From Oscillospiraceae bacterium (lineage in GTDB: Bacteria > Bacillota > Clostridia > Oscillospirales > Oscillospiraceae): a stretch of DNA of 64,000 nt. A program made the position numbers and the translations under genes. Below are positions 27,305 through 37,467 of this stretch, piece after piece. The notes under the pieces are model-generated. The model ran no database searches. It worked only from the letters and a program-made list of their open reading frames with translations, and was not told the origin of the DNA. The DNA lies in assembly GCA_902795345.1 (NCBI GenBank), contig CADBKO010000013.1, positions 49,051 to 113,050 on the forward strand, written 5' to 3'. The stretch's first letter is position 1. Each line of letters starts with the position of its first letter.

Positions 27305-30300
27305 ATGAGAAAGCTCCTGACATTCCTGCTGTCCCTGCTCCTGCTCCTGCTCCTGGGGCTGGCCATGTCCGCTTCCGCCGCCACAGCCAAGGCGGTCACC
27401 ATGCGCGTGGAGCTGGTGGAGGGCAGCGTCACCATCAAGGATGCCAGCGGCGTCACCCTGGAATTCTTTGAAGGCATGCAGCTCCACAGCGGATACAGCG
27501 TCGAGACAGGCGACGACAGCTCCGCCTATATCAGCCTGGACGACGACAAGGCCATCAGACTGGATTGGGGCACCGCAGTTACCATCAAGAAATCCGGGCG
27601 GAAGCTCCAGGTCAAGCTGAAAGCCGGTCAGATCGTCTTCAACGTGACCACGCCTCTGGCGGGAGACGAAGCCCTGGAGATCCGCACCAGCACTATGATC
27701 ACCGGCGTGCGCGGTTCCTCCGGCATCGTGAGTCTGCGCGAGGTGCAGTATATCACCGGGCATGGTGTGGTTTATAATGCCTCTTCCCTTTCCGATGGCG
27801 CTAACTCCGCCCCGCCGATCCCCATCCGGGGCGGCCAGCGGTACGAGGCGGAGAGTGATTCCGCCGAAGCTCTGGCCCTGGAGGACATTCCCTCTGTCTA
27901 TCTGGAGGAAGCGGCCGGCAATGAGCAGCTACAGCAGGACATCTCCGAAGAAGGCAACTTTGACGTGGAGGACTTGGTCGCGGCAATCCCCGAAAAGCAG
28001 GCGGAAGAAGCCGCCCGGCGTGAAGAGACCAAGGAAACGGCTCAGCGTGAGGGGGCCAAGGAAACCGAAACGCTCCCGTCGGATACGCAGAATACGAATA
28101 GTATCGACCCGGCATTTAAGAGGGATGGATCCGACGACGGGCAGAGTGCCGCCGGATCGAGCGCGCTGGATCGGCCTTTCATTCCAGAGAATCCCACGGT
28201 TCCCGATCTACCCGTGATCCCCGACGAACCGGATGCGCCCGACGAACCGGATGAACCGATCATGTATACCATCACATGGAAGATCGGCGACGAAACCGTA
28301 ACGCAGGAAGTGGAAGAGGGCGATATGCCCTCCTATTCCGGCGAAGTCCCCGCCACGGAAGCGGACGCGCAATACAACTATGCCTTTGCTGGTTGGACGC
28401 CGGACATTGTGGACGCGGCGGACGACGCGACCTATACCGCCGCCTTCACGAAGACGCTTCGATCCTATACCATCACCTGGAAAAACGACGACGGCAGCGT
28501 GATCGACACTTCCTCCGTCCCTTACGGCACCGTCCCCACCCATGCCGATCCTTCCAAAGACGCCACTGCGGAATACTCTTACACTTTCGCGGGATGGTCC
28601 CCTGCTCCTGCTTCCGTCGCCGGAGAAGCGACGTACACCGCGACGTATTCACAAAACGCCAAAACATTTACTATCCAATGGATGAACGGCGAGACCGAAT
28701 TCCGCAACGATACCTATGATTTCGGTATACCGGTGGCCGATCCGGGCATCCCCGAAAGGACCGGCTATACCTTCCTCGGATGGGACAATGAGATACCGGA
28801 AACCATGCCCGCTGAGGACCTCACCTTCCACGCAGTCTGGACCATCAGCAAATACAGTGTGACCTTTGTGGACGAGGACGGTTCCACGATCCTGCTGCCT
28901 GCCGCCGAGTATGAGTATGGCACTTCGGCTGACGATATTGAAAAGCCGGACGATCCAACCAAGGAGGAGGACGACGATCACATCTATTCCTTCGCCGGAT
29001 GGGACCCGATGCCGGTTAAGGTCACGGATACGGCGACGTACAAAGCCACGTATACCCCCACCGAGAAACTTACGCTGAGCATTTCCCTTACGCAAGGCGC
29101 GGAAATCACAATCATAACAGACACGCGAGAAGACGGCGACTTCTCCGGGGAAGGCGTTAAATTCACTTCTGAGTCAGAAAAACTGACCATGAAGGTAGCG
29201 CCCGGAACTTGGGTAGAAGTGAATTGCGAAGCTGACGAATATTATACCTTCCTTGGCAGCGACTCTCTGTTGATCGATGGCGTTACCTGCGACAATGGAA
29301 CGGTTTTCCAGGTAACGAAGGACGTGGAAATCAGCTCCTCTAAAGCCTATTACAGGATCACGAACGTGGAATCCTTGACCAACGGGCCGGAGATGGATTC
29401 TGTGATTGACAGCAATTTGACCATCGACAGCGCCGTTGCGATTTCCCTGAATCGCAATGTGACGATCATGCCTGGCGTCACGCTGAACATCAACAATGAA
29501 GGCGCCGTCCTTACCGTCGGCGAGGGCGTCACGCTTACCGTCAACGGCACCCTGACGAACACGGGGACCATCATCAACAACGGCACCATCGTCAACAACG
29601 GGACGATCAGCAATGACGGCACGATTACAAATAACGGCACCATCCACAATTACAGCGATAACACGATCGTAAACAACGGCCAGCTGTTCAACATCGGCAC
29701 CCTGAACAACGGCGCCGCCGGAGATACTCCCATGGACGGAAGGATCGTGAATGGCTCTTCCGGCTTCCTGTCCAACTGCGGAACGCTCGCATCCCACACC
29801 AGCGGCAGCAGAATCGAAAACGCGGGCGTGTTCCTTCCCAAAGCCTCCAATGATACCGCTTCCATTTTCACATACGTCGGCGAGTTTGAAAACGCCGTTA
29901 CAGGAGACGGCACGGTTGCCGAAAACGGAGGCCTCTGCAATGACGACGGCTCTGATGTGACCTGGTATCTGACCGACGCCGAAACTGCGGGCAAATATGT
30001 GCTGCATATCACCGGCGCGGGAGCGATCCAGGATTACGAATATACTGGAACTGACGGCAGCGGCGGCACTGCCAATTATATCGTCGAATCGCCCTGGTGG
30101 GACATGAAGGACGATATCACGGAGCTGGACCTGGGGAATCAGATCACCGGCATCGGCGCTTTCGCCTTTGCGCACTCCAAAATCACTAGCTTGACCGTCC
30201 CGTCCGGCGTGAAATATCTCGGCAGCTATTCCTTCTATAAGAGCCCGGCTCTCAGCAGCCTTACCATCGGGTCCGGCGTGACGGAAATACGCGATCATGC

Positions 30301-30757
30301 CTTTTCTGATTGTGACAGTCTCACGACGCTGGTCGTGCCCGATAACGTGACCAGCATCGGCGCTTCTGCGTTTTATAGCGCGATGCTTCAAACGGTCGAA
30401 ATCGGAAGCGGCGTAACAAACATCGGATATTGGGCCTTTGCATATTGCACCAATATGACTGTACTGACGCTTTCTGAAGGACTTGTTTCGATCAGCGATC
30501 ACGCTTTTTTGAATTGCTGGAAGCTGCCTTCCGTGTCTATTCCGGCCTCTGTCCAGAACATAGACGATGAAGCGTTCTGCGATTGCAATCAGCTGAACAA
30601 AGCGAATTTCGTCAATCCACCCACCCTTGGTTCCGATGTATTTAAAAATACGCCTGAATCTTTCTGCATCTATTATCCGGATAATAATCCGAACTGGGTA
30701 ATTACAGACGGCAAATGGAATGGTTACAAAGCTGAAACCTATCCAACTACCAAGTGA
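27305..30757 (+). CDS. secreted FecR-domain protein 2 with repeats and BspA-like LRRs
   Basis: A 1150-residue multi-domain surface protein: signal peptide (residues 1-25), FecR domain (about 30-160), an acidic linker, four Listeria-Bacteroides-type repeats (starting YTITWKIGD, YTITWKNDD, FTIQWMNGE, YSVTFVDED; nt 28262-29060), a beta-helix-like stretch of NNGT units (nt ~29560-29690), and a C-terminal BspA-like LRR_5 region (nt ~30150-30640, for example LTIGSGVTEIRDHAFSDC). GGAGG at 27292-27296 selects the ATG at 27305 over 27290. No LPXTG, SLH or other anchor is visible. The C-terminal third uses more AT-rich codons than the FecR part, suggesting a mosaic origin. Confidence 0.87.
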   Translation: MRKLLTFLLSLLLLLLLGLAMSASAATAKAVTMRVELVEGSVTIKDASGVTLEFFEGMQLHSGYSVETGDDSSAYISLDDDKAIRLDWGTAVTIKKSGRKLQVKLKAGQIVFNVTTPLAGDEALEIRTSTMITGVRGSSGIVSLREVQYITGHGVVYNASSLSDGANSAPPIPIRGGQRYEAESDSAEALALEDIPSVYLEEAAGNEQLQQDISEEGNFDVEDLVAAIPEKQAEEAARREETKETAQREGAKETETLPSDTQNTNSIDPAFKRDGSDDGQSAAGSSALDRPFIPENPTVPDLPVIPDEPDAPDEPDEPIMYTITWKIGDETVTQEVEEGDMPSYSGEVPATEADAQYNYAFAGWTPDIVDAADDATYTAAFTKTLRSYTITWKNDDGSVIDTSSVPYGTVPTHADPSKDATAEYSYTFAGWSPAPASVAGEATYTATYSQNAKTFTIQWMNGETEFRNDTYDFGIPVADPGIPERTGYTFLGWDNEIPETMPAEDLTFHAVWTISKYSVTFVDEDGSTILLPAAEYEYGTSADDIEKPDDPTKEEDDDHIYSFAGWDPMPVKVTDTATYKATYTPTEKLTLSISLTQGAEITIITDTREDGDFSGEGVKFTSESEKLTMKVAPGTWVEVNCEADEYYTFLGSDSLLIDGVTCDNGTVFQVTKDVEISSSKAYYRITNVESLTNGPEMDSVIDSNLTIDSAVAISLNRNVTIMPGVTLNINNEGAVLTVGEGVTLTVNGTLTNTGTIINNGTIVNNGTISNDGTITNNGTIHNYSDNTIVNNGQLFNIGTLNNGAAGDTPMDGRIVNGSSGFLSNCGTLASHTSGSRIENAGVFLPKASNDTASIFTYVGEFENAVTGDGTVAENGGLCNDDGSDVTWYLTDAETAGKYVLHITGAGAIQDYEYTGTDGSGGTANYIVESPWWDMKDDITELDLGNQITGIGAFAFAHSKITSLTVPSGVKYLGSYSFYKSPALSSLTIGSGVTEIRDHAFSDCDSLTTLVVPDNVTSIGASAFYSAMLQTVEIGSGVTNIGYWAFAYCTNMTVLTLSEGLVSISDHAFLNCWKLPSVSIPASVQNIDDEAFCDCNQLNKANFVNPPTLGSDVFKNTPESFCIYYPDNNPNWVITDGKWNGYKAETYPTTK

Positions 30758-30811
30758 TTTTATAAAGTATTCTATATCAGACTTAGTATGCACATATTCG
30801 GAGGCCTCTAT

Positions 30812-33800
30812 ATGAAAAGACTGCTTTCTGTTGCTCTTGCATTTCTCCTGATGCTGGGACTCGCCTCTCCCGCCCTTGCCGCCAAAGCCAAGGCGGTCAC
30901 CATGCGTGTGGAGCTGGTGGAGGGCAGCGTCACCATCAGGGACGCCGGCGGCGTCGCCCTCGACTACTTCGAGGGCATCCAGCTTTACAGCGGTTACAGC
31001 GTCGAGACCGGCGACGACAGCTGCGCCTATATAAGTCTGGACGAAGAAAAGGCCATCAAGCTGGCCATGAACACCGCTGTCTCCATCAAGAAATCCGGGC
31101 GCAAGCTCCAGGTCAAGCTGAAGGCCGGGGAGATCGTGTTTAATGTGACCACGCCTCTGGCCGGGAACGAGACCCTGGAGATCCGCACCAGCACCATGAT
31201 CACCGGCGTCCGCGGCTCCTCCGGCGGTGTGAACGCCGAAACCGGGGAAATCTTTTACGGCACCGGACACGGGATCGTCTGGTTCCGTGAGACGGATCAA
31301 ACAAGTTCCTTGTATGGGCTTTCCCAGCGCACGGAGCTTTGGGGCGGGCGGATCGTCAGCGTGAACTGGCCGGTAAAAGATATGGAGCTTTCGGATTTCT
31401 CCGCTCTCTTCCTGGGTGAAGTCGCAGAGAATCCTGACCTGCAGAATTCGTTGAAAATGGAAGGGAGATTTGATCCCCAGGATATGATCAACCTGCTTCC
31501 GTTAATCTTGGAAGCCGAAATAGCGGCTCGGGAGGAAGCGAAGTCCAGTGCGGTTCCCCTGCCCGAAAGCGCGACCGACAGCCCAGTCAACGGAGATAAC
31601 GTCAATCCTGCCTTCAATAATAACTGGGATCTGCCCACCATCGTTACGCCTCCTCCCATCATCGATCTGGATGATTTCATCATTCCCGACGATCCCATGA
31701 ACCCGGACGAACCGGAAACCACGGCTTACACCGTCACCTGGCAGGATGAAGACGGCACCATTCTGGAAAAAGACGAGAATGTTCCCGTCGGCACCGTCCC
31801 CGAGTTTAACGGCAGCGATCCCATCAAAGCCGCCGACGCGCAGTATACCTATACCTTTGCGGGATGGGATTCCATTCCCGCCGCAGTCACCGGCGACGCC
31901 ATTTATACCGCGACCTACAAGGAAACGCCCAAGACCTATACCGTCACCTGGAAGGTCGACGACGAAACGACCACCGTGAAGTATGATTACGGAAGCGTTA
32001 TCGTACCCCCCGCCGACCCGACAAAGACCGGCTATACCTTCACTGGCTGGGGCGGCAATGTGCCAGAGACCATGCCTGCTGAGAACCTCTCCTTCACCGC
32101 ACAGTGGGATGTCAATACCTATACCGTCACCTGGAAGCAGAACGACGGCACCTTGATCAACACCACCACCGTTGCTTACGGTGAAGTCCCCACCCACGCA
32201 GCGCCCACGAAAGAAGCGGACGCGCAGTATACCTATACCTTCGCGGGATGGAATACCACCCCTGTCGCCGTCACCGGTAACGCCACCTACACCGCGACTT
32301 ACAGCACGACCACGAACACCTATACCATCACCTGGAAGCAGGACGACGGCACCGTGATCAATACCACCACCGTCGCTTACGGCGATGTTCCCACCCATAC
32401 CGATCCCACTAAAGCTGCCGACGCGCAGTTTACCTACACCTTTGCGGGTTGGACCCCGGCTGTCGCTGACGTCACCGCCGACGCTACCTATACAGCGACT
32501 TATTCCTCCACGGTGAACAAGTACACCATCACCTGGAAAAATGCAAATGGTGAAGTCCTCAAGACAGATGAAAACGTGGAATACGGTACCCTTCCCTCCT
32601 ACAACGGTACTATACCGACCAAAACTGATGATGATACTTATACGTATGTCTTCAGTAATTGGTCCCCTGAAATCTCTGATGTTACGGGCGACGTCACCTA
32701 TACGCCGCAGTTCACTCAGTATCGAATCATTGATCAAGCGTTCTTCAATGATGAGTTTCCAATAATCAACGAACCTTCTGCAATAATCATAGATGATGTT
32801 ATTGCGGAGAGCCCGGTTACCCAAAACGCAGATCTGTATATCAAAGCCGGCAGCTCTCTAGCCCTCTATTCGAATATGACGGTGTCTGAAGGTGCTACGC
32901 TCATCATCGACGGTACTTTGACGATCGAGACGGGATTCAAGCTTACCAACAACGGCACCATCACCAATAATGGCTCCATCGAAAACCGCGGCACCGTCAT
33001 CAACAATGGAACTATGAATAACTACAGTCCGGATACGATTTCCAACTACGGTTATTTCCATAACCTCGGCACTTTGAACAACGGAGCGGATGCTGATACC
33101 CGCGGCTCGTTCATCAACGACGACGGAGGCTTCCTTGTAAACGCCGGAACTTTCTTGACCTCCGCCGGAAGCTCTTTTACCAATTATGCAATTCTTATAA
33201 AGACGATTCCTAACAACGACTCTTCTGTTTTCCAATGCGTCGGATCCTACGATAATATTGGAGTCGAAGCTTATGACGGCGGTTTCTGCGGAGCAAGCAC
33301 ATACGATGTTGTTTGGTATATGCTGCCTGAAGGAGAAGGCTATACGCTGGATCTGTACGGCGACGGCGATATTGCCGATTATGACAGTTCCACTGATATC
33401 AACCCACCCTGGTACAGCTACCGGAACAGCATCACCGCCTTGGCCATCGGTTCCGGGGTCACCAAAATCGGAAATTACGCTTTTGCAGACATATCAGTTG
33501 CATCTGTGGAAATCCCTGACACCGTTGCTTCCATCGGCAATTATGCATTTGAGTACAACGATGCGATCACCTCACTCCATCTGCCTTACAGCGTGACAAG
33601 CGTCGGGAGGTCTGCCTTTATGTCTTGTGCGTCTCTCACGACCGTAACAATCGACGATGGTTTGAAAATCATCGGAGAGAGCGCATTCAGCGGCTGCGGC
33701 AGCTTAACGACGGTTGCACTCCCAACTACCCTGACGACGATCGATGGCTATGCATTTATGAGCACTGGTTTGACTGTAATTGCTATCCCAGAAAATGTTT

Positions 33801-34015
33801 CAAGCATTGGAGAAAGCGCGTTTAATCACTGCAATGCGCTTACGGAAATTCATTTTTGGGGTAATCCGCCAAACATCCTTGGTGATTCCGCTCTGGGCAG
33901 TACCGAAGGGAAAACCATCTGGTATCCCGATATTTACAGTGAAGGTTGGGAAACCGCTATGGAAGGCGGAGAGTATTATGGGTATGACTTGCGCGAAGAA
34001 CGGTTTACAGATTAA
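30812..34015 (+). CDS. secreted FecR-domain protein 3 with repeats and BspA-like LRRs
   Basis: A 1067-residue paralogue of the previous protein: signal peptide (MKRLLSVALAFLLMLGLASPALA), FecR domain with almost the same sequence (TMRVELVEGSVTI, KKSGRKLQVKLKAG, RTSTMITGVRGSSGG), five Listeria-Bacteroides-type repeats at nt 31726-32733, an NNGT-type beta-helix stretch (nt ~32940-33030), and BspA-like LRRs (nt ~33430-33900). CGGAGG at about 30799 selects the ATG at 30812. The repeat region is also repetitive at DNA level (about 180-210 base spacing). It likely arose by tandem duplication followed by C-terminal divergence. Confidence 0.87.
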   Translation: MKRLLSVALAFLLMLGLASPALAAKAKAVTMRVELVEGSVTIRDAGGVALDYFEGIQLYSGYSVETGDDSCAYISLDEEKAIKLAMNTAVSIKKSGRKLQVKLKAGEIVFNVTTPLAGNETLEIRTSTMITGVRGSSGGVNAETGEIFYGTGHGIVWFRETDQTSSLYGLSQRTELWGGRIVSVNWPVKDMELSDFSALFLGEVAENPDLQNSLKMEGRFDPQDMINLLPLILEAEIAAREEAKSSAVPLPESATDSPVNGDNVNPAFNNNWDLPTIVTPPPIIDLDDFIIPDDPMNPDEPETTAYTVTWQDEDGTILEKDENVPVGTVPEFNGSDPIKAADAQYTYTFAGWDSIPAAVTGDAIYTATYKETPKTYTVTWKVDDETTTVKYDYGSVIVPPADPTKTGYTFTGWGGNVPETMPAENLSFTAQWDVNTYTVTWKQNDGTLINTTTVAYGEVPTHAAPTKEADAQYTYTFAGWNTTPVAVTGNATYTATYSTTTNTYTITWKQDDGTVINTTTVAYGDVPTHTDPTKAADAQFTYTFAGWTPAVADVTADATYTATYSSTVNKYTITWKNANGEVLKTDENVEYGTLPSYNGTIPTKTDDDTYTYVFSNWSPEISDVTGDVTYTPQFTQYRIIDQAFFNDEFPIINEPSAIIIDDVIAESPVTQNADLYIKAGSSLALYSNMTVSEGATLIIDGTLTIETGFKLTNNGTITNNGSIENRGTVINNGTMNNYSPDTISNYGYFHNLGTLNNGADADTRGSFINDDGGFLVNAGTFLTSAGSSFTNYAILIKTIPNNDSSVFQCVGSYDNIGVEAYDGGFCGASTYDVVWYMLPEGEGYTLDLYGDGDIADYDSSTDINPPWYSYRNSITALAIGSGVTKIGNYAFADISVASVEIPDTVASIGNYAFEYNDAITSLHLPYSVTSVGRSAFMSCASLTTVTIDDGLKIIGESAFSGCGSLTTVALPTTLTTIDGYAFMSTGLTVIAIPENVSSIGESAFNHCNALTEIHFWGNPPNILGDSALGSTEGKTIWYPDIYSEGWETAMEGGEYYGYDLREERFTD

Positions 34016-34049
34016 TGGAATAATCTAGTCTAAAAGAAGACGCTGCAAT

Positions 34050-35873
34050 ATGAAACTCTCCTCTACACTCAAACGCATCGGCGCGGCGGTGCTGGCCGCA
34101 GCGATCCTCACCGCCATCGCGGCATTGGGGATATTGGATCAGCCGGACTACACGGTCTCTGACCTTGTTTATCAGTCCCCCGCCGCCACGGACGGGCAGA
34201 TCGTGGTCATCGGCATGGACCAGCGGGCGGTGGACGCCTTCGGCCCCGTGCCCTGGCCCCGCACCGTGATCGCGCAAGCCATCGAATATCTGAACAAGGA
34301 CCCGGAGCGAAAGCCCGCCGCCATCGGCATAGATATTCTTTTCGTGGGCGACAGCGCGGACCCGGAGGCGGACGCCGCCCTGGTGGAAGCCGCCGAAAAG
34401 GGAGGCAACGTGCTCTTTGCCTCCGCGGGGACCTTTGGCAGCGGCCTGGTGAACACGGGCGACGACTTTTACATCGACACCAAGGCGGTGCTTGCCTGGG
34501 ACCGGCCCTTTGACCAGCTGCGGGAGGTCTCCTATACCGGGCACATCAACGCCATGGCGGACGCGGACAGCATCGTGCGCCACGCCATGCTCTATGTGGA
34601 CGTGCCGGAGATCGGGCGTGTCTACTCCTTCTCCCGGACGCTTTACGAGATGTATGCCGAGCGTCACGGCATCCAGCCGACGGCTCTGCCGAAGACGGAC
34701 GCCAAGGGCTTCTTCTACATTCCTTTCACCGCCGGACCCGGCAGCTACTATGACAGCGTCAGCGTTGCGGACCTGCTGGAAGGGACGGTCAGCCCCGGCT
34801 ATTTCGCCGGGAAAGTCGTTCTGATCGGCCCCTACGCCGCAGGCATGCAGGATGAATACCGCACCAGCATGGACCACGCCGCCCCCATGTACGGCATCGA
34901 GATCCAGGCGAACCTGATCGACGCCTACCGGAATGGCTTCTATCCCCACGAGGTCCATGAAACTGCGCAGCTGGTGATCCTGTTCCTGGTCTCCGGCCTC
35001 TGCTTCTGGTGGCTGTGGGACCGGAAGGTGCTCCATGCCCTGCTGACCTGGCTGATTCTCTGCGCTCTTTGGGTGGGCCTCTGCTTCGGGCTATACCGGC
35101 TGGCAGGCCTTGTATTTCATGTGCTGTGGGTGCCCCTGGCTGCCACCCTCATCTTCATCGCCTCCGTTGCGCTGAACTATTTCCGGGCTTCTCTGGAAAA
35201 GCGGCATATCACGGACACCTTCGGGCGCTATGTGGACCCCGCCATCCTGAAGGAACTGCTGGTGAAGGGCGGCGCGGCGGAGGACCTGGGCGGCAAGACC
35301 TTTGAGATCGCGGTGCTGTTCGTGGATATCCGGGGCTTCACCACCATGAGCGAATCCCTGGACCCGCCCACCGTCGTGGAGATCATCAACCAATACCTGA
35401 CCCTGACGACGGAGTGCATCATGCGTCACCACGGCACCCTGGACAAATTCGTGGGAGACTGCACCATGGCCTTCTGGAATGCTCCCCTGCCCCAGGAGGA
35501 CCCCGTTTACCTGGCCTGCTGCGCCGCCATGGACATGGTGGAGGGCTCCAAGGCTCTGGGCGCGCAGCTCCAGGAGCGCTTCGGGCGCACCGTCAGCTTC
35601 GGCGTCGGCGTCCACTTTGGCCCCGCCGTCGTGGGCAATATCGGCGCTCCCAAGCGGATGGACTACACCGCCATCGGCGACACCGTGAATACGGCTTCCC
35701 GGCTGGAATCCAATGCGCCGGGCAGCACGATCTATATCTCCCGCGCGGTGGCCGACGCCCTGGGCGACCGGGCAAAGACCACCTCCCTCGGCGGCTCCGT
35801 CAAGCTCAAGGGCAAAGCCGAGGGGTTCGAGGTCCTCACACTGGATTCCCTGGAAATGGAAGAAAGGAAATAA
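34050..35873 (+). CDS. CHASE2-domain class III adenylate/guanylate cyclase
   Basis: The 607-residue receptor has an N-terminal membrane helix, an extracellular CHASE2 sensor (about residues 30-310, with PWPRTVIAQAIEYL and AAIGIDILF), three membrane helices (about 315-395), and a cytosolic class III nucleotidyl cyclase domain (about 415-595). Catalytic motifs are intact: FVDIRGFTTMSE (metal Asp), LDKFVGDCTMAFWNAP (metal Asp and the Lys that favours ATP), and YTAIGDTVNTASRLES (transition-state Asn/Arg). It should make cAMP in response to an extracellular signal. It directly follows three FecR-domain genes; FecR-CHASE2 pairing occurs in other phyla, so a functional link is plausible. Confidence 0.92.
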   Translation: MKLSSTLKRIGAAVLAAAILTAIAALGILDQPDYTVSDLVYQSPAATDGQIVVIGMDQRAVDAFGPVPWPRTVIAQAIEYLNKDPERKPAAIGIDILFVGDSADPEADAALVEAAEKGGNVLFASAGTFGSGLVNTGDDFYIDTKAVLAWDRPFDQLREVSYTGHINAMADADSIVRHAMLYVDVPEIGRVYSFSRTLYEMYAERHGIQPTALPKTDAKGFFYIPFTAGPGSYYDSVSVADLLEGTVSPGYFAGKVVLIGPYAAGMQDEYRTSMDHAAPMYGIEIQANLIDAYRNGFYPHEVHETAQLVILFLVSGLCFWWLWDRKVLHALLTWLILCALWVGLCFGLYRLAGLVFHVLWVPLAATLIFIASVALNYFRASLEKRHITDTFGRYVDPAILKELLVKGGAAEDLGGKTFEIAVLFVDIRGFTTMSESLDPPTVVEIINQYLTLTTECIMRHHGTLDKFVGDCTMAFWNAPLPQEDPVYLACCAAMDMVEGSKALGAQLQERFGRTVSFGVGVHFGPAVVGNIGAPKRMDYTAIGDTVNTASRLESNAPGSTIYISRAVADALGDRAKTTSLGGSVKLKGKAEGFEVLTLDSLEMEERK

Positions 35874-35877
35874 AGCC

Positions 35878-37410
35878 ATGAAACGTAGTATTCTGATCCT
35901 GTTCCTGGTCGTCGCCCTGCTCACGGGCGCTGTCTCCGCCGCTTATATACCCACGGTGGAATATGACTCCCTGGATTTTGACGGCGGCATGATCTCCGGC
36001 ATCTGGCTGGATGGCAGCACGCTCTATGCGACGGACATTCAAAACAAGGTCGTCTGGTGCATGGAAAACGGGGAGCCCGAAATCTTCGCCGGGGACCGAA
36101 CCTACCGGGACATCAACGGCATCGTGATCGCCGATTATTTCGACGCCGAAGTGGATAAGGCCCGCTTTATGGAGCCCTGGGCCATCGTCCCCTTCCTGGA
36201 CGGCTGGGCCGTCAGCGACGCCAGCGCCAACACGGTGCGTTATATCGTCGATGGCAAGGTGATGACCGCCTGCGGCGAAGAGAAGGGCTTTTCGGACGGA
36301 TTCTGCACGGAAGCCCGCCTCTACCATCCCACGGGGCTTGCCGTGGACGACGATGGCCTTGCCTATATTGCGGACACCGGCAACGGCGCTATCCGCACCC
36401 TTGACACGGAGGGCAACGTGCGCACCGTTTACACCGGTCTTGCGGAGCCCACGGGCCTCTGCTGGCATGACGGCGCCCTCTATATCGCAGAGACCGGGCG
36501 CAGCCGCATCCTTTGCCTGGAGGACGGCGAGCTGACGGTCCTGGCCGGGGACGGCGGCGAAAAGGATGAATACGGCGTCTATGGCTGCGGCTTTGCCGAC
36601 GGGCCTGCCGCCTCTGCCCTCTTCGAGCATCCCCAGGGTCTCGCCGTGGCCGACGATGGCACTGTCTATATCGCGGACACCGGCAACGGCGCCATTCGTC
36701 GTCTGATGGACGGGCGGGTCAGCACCATGGCCGTCACCGCCGAGGACGACCTTTATCTGGCCTCTCCCCAGGGTATCCTGGTCAGCGGAAGGAATATCCT
36801 GGTTTCGGATTCTCTCACCGGCGCCATCCTGGAATTCGATACCAGTATCCATGAGTTCCAGGACGTCTCCGAAACCGACTGGTTCGCCCCCTCCGTCCGG
36901 GAGGCGCTGATCCGCGGCATCATTTCCGGCGAGGATAACAACTTCCGTCCCGACGATCCCATGACCCGGGCGGACTTCGTGGAAATGCTGGCGAACCTGC
37001 AGCGCAGTCTGGACGGCAGCACGGTCATCAACGGTGGATTCCAGTTTACGGACATCACCGACGAAACTCCCTATGCCGCCATCGCCCGCTGGTCCGGAGA
37101 TTTCGGCATCATCACCGGCAAGGATACCGGCGAATTTGCCGGGGAGGAACCTATTCTGCGGCAGCAGATGGTGGCGATCCTCTACCGCTTCATCACCATC
37201 AGCGAGATGGACAACGTGCCCGTGGGAGACCTGGACGGCTTCAGCGATGGCTACACCACCTCCGCTTACGCGCAGGATGCCATGATCTGGGCTGTGGGCC
37301 GGGGCATCATCAACGGTTTCCCGGATGGGACGCTGGCCCCCTTCGGCGGCGCTACGAGGGCCCAGGCCGTGAAGATCATCGTTTATTTCATGGATATGTA
37401 CGGGTTCTGA
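35878..37410 (+). CDS. NHL-repeat and S-layer-homology domain surface protein
   Basis: The 510-residue protein has a signal peptide (residues 1-21), an NHL-type beta-propeller (about 25-325; repeated HPTGLAVDDDGLAYIADTGNG and HPQGLAVADDGTVYIADTGNG units), and a C-terminal SLH region (about 330-510) with three modules (FRPDDPMTRADFVEM, a middle module around GIITGKDTGEFAGEEPILRQ, and INGFPDGTLAPFGGATRAQ). SLH domains anchor proteins to secondary wall polymers. AAAGGA lies 9 bases before the ATG. It begins 4 bases after the cyclase stop and ends the operon at a strong terminator, making it the candidate wall-bound component of the system. Confidence 0.92.
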   Translation: MKRSILILFLVVALLTGAVSAAYIPTVEYDSLDFDGGMISGIWLDGSTLYATDIQNKVVWCMENGEPEIFAGDRTYRDINGIVIADYFDAEVDKARFMEPWAIVPFLDGWAVSDASANTVRYIVDGKVMTACGEEKGFSDGFCTEARLYHPTGLAVDDDGLAYIADTGNGAIRTLDTEGNVRTVYTGLAEPTGLCWHDGALYIAETGRSRILCLEDGELTVLAGDGGEKDEYGVYGCGFADGPAASALFEHPQGLAVADDGTVYIADTGNGAIRRLMDGRVSTMAVTAEDDLYLASPQGILVSGRNILVSDSLTGAILEFDTSIHEFQDVSETDWFAPSVREALIRGIISGEDNNFRPDDPMTRADFVEMLANLQRSLDGSTVINGGFQFTDITDETPYAAIARWSGDFGIITGKDTGEFAGEEPILRQQMVAILYRFITISEMDNVPVGDLDGFSDGYTTSAYAQDAMIWAVGRGIINGFPDGTLAPFGGATRAQAVKIIVYFMDMYGF

Positions 37411-37420
37411 TTCCTATAAG

Positions 37421-37459
37421 AATACCGCCTGTCCGAGACCGGGCAGGCGGTATTCTTTT
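37421..37459. terminator. bidirectional terminator after the FecR/cyclase operon
   Basis: AATACCGCCTGTCC (37421-37434 region) pairs with GGGCAGGCGGTATT (37441-37454), followed by TCTTTT; the convergent cupin gene ends at 37468. Confidence 0.88.
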
Positions 37460-37467
37460 GAACAGGC

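Noticed and set aside
28262..32733. Regular DNA repeats within the FecR genes as a possible CRISPR array
   Set aside because: The repeats are about 180-210 bases, in frame, and encode Listeria-Bacteroides-type domains; no short direct repeats with unique spacers are present.
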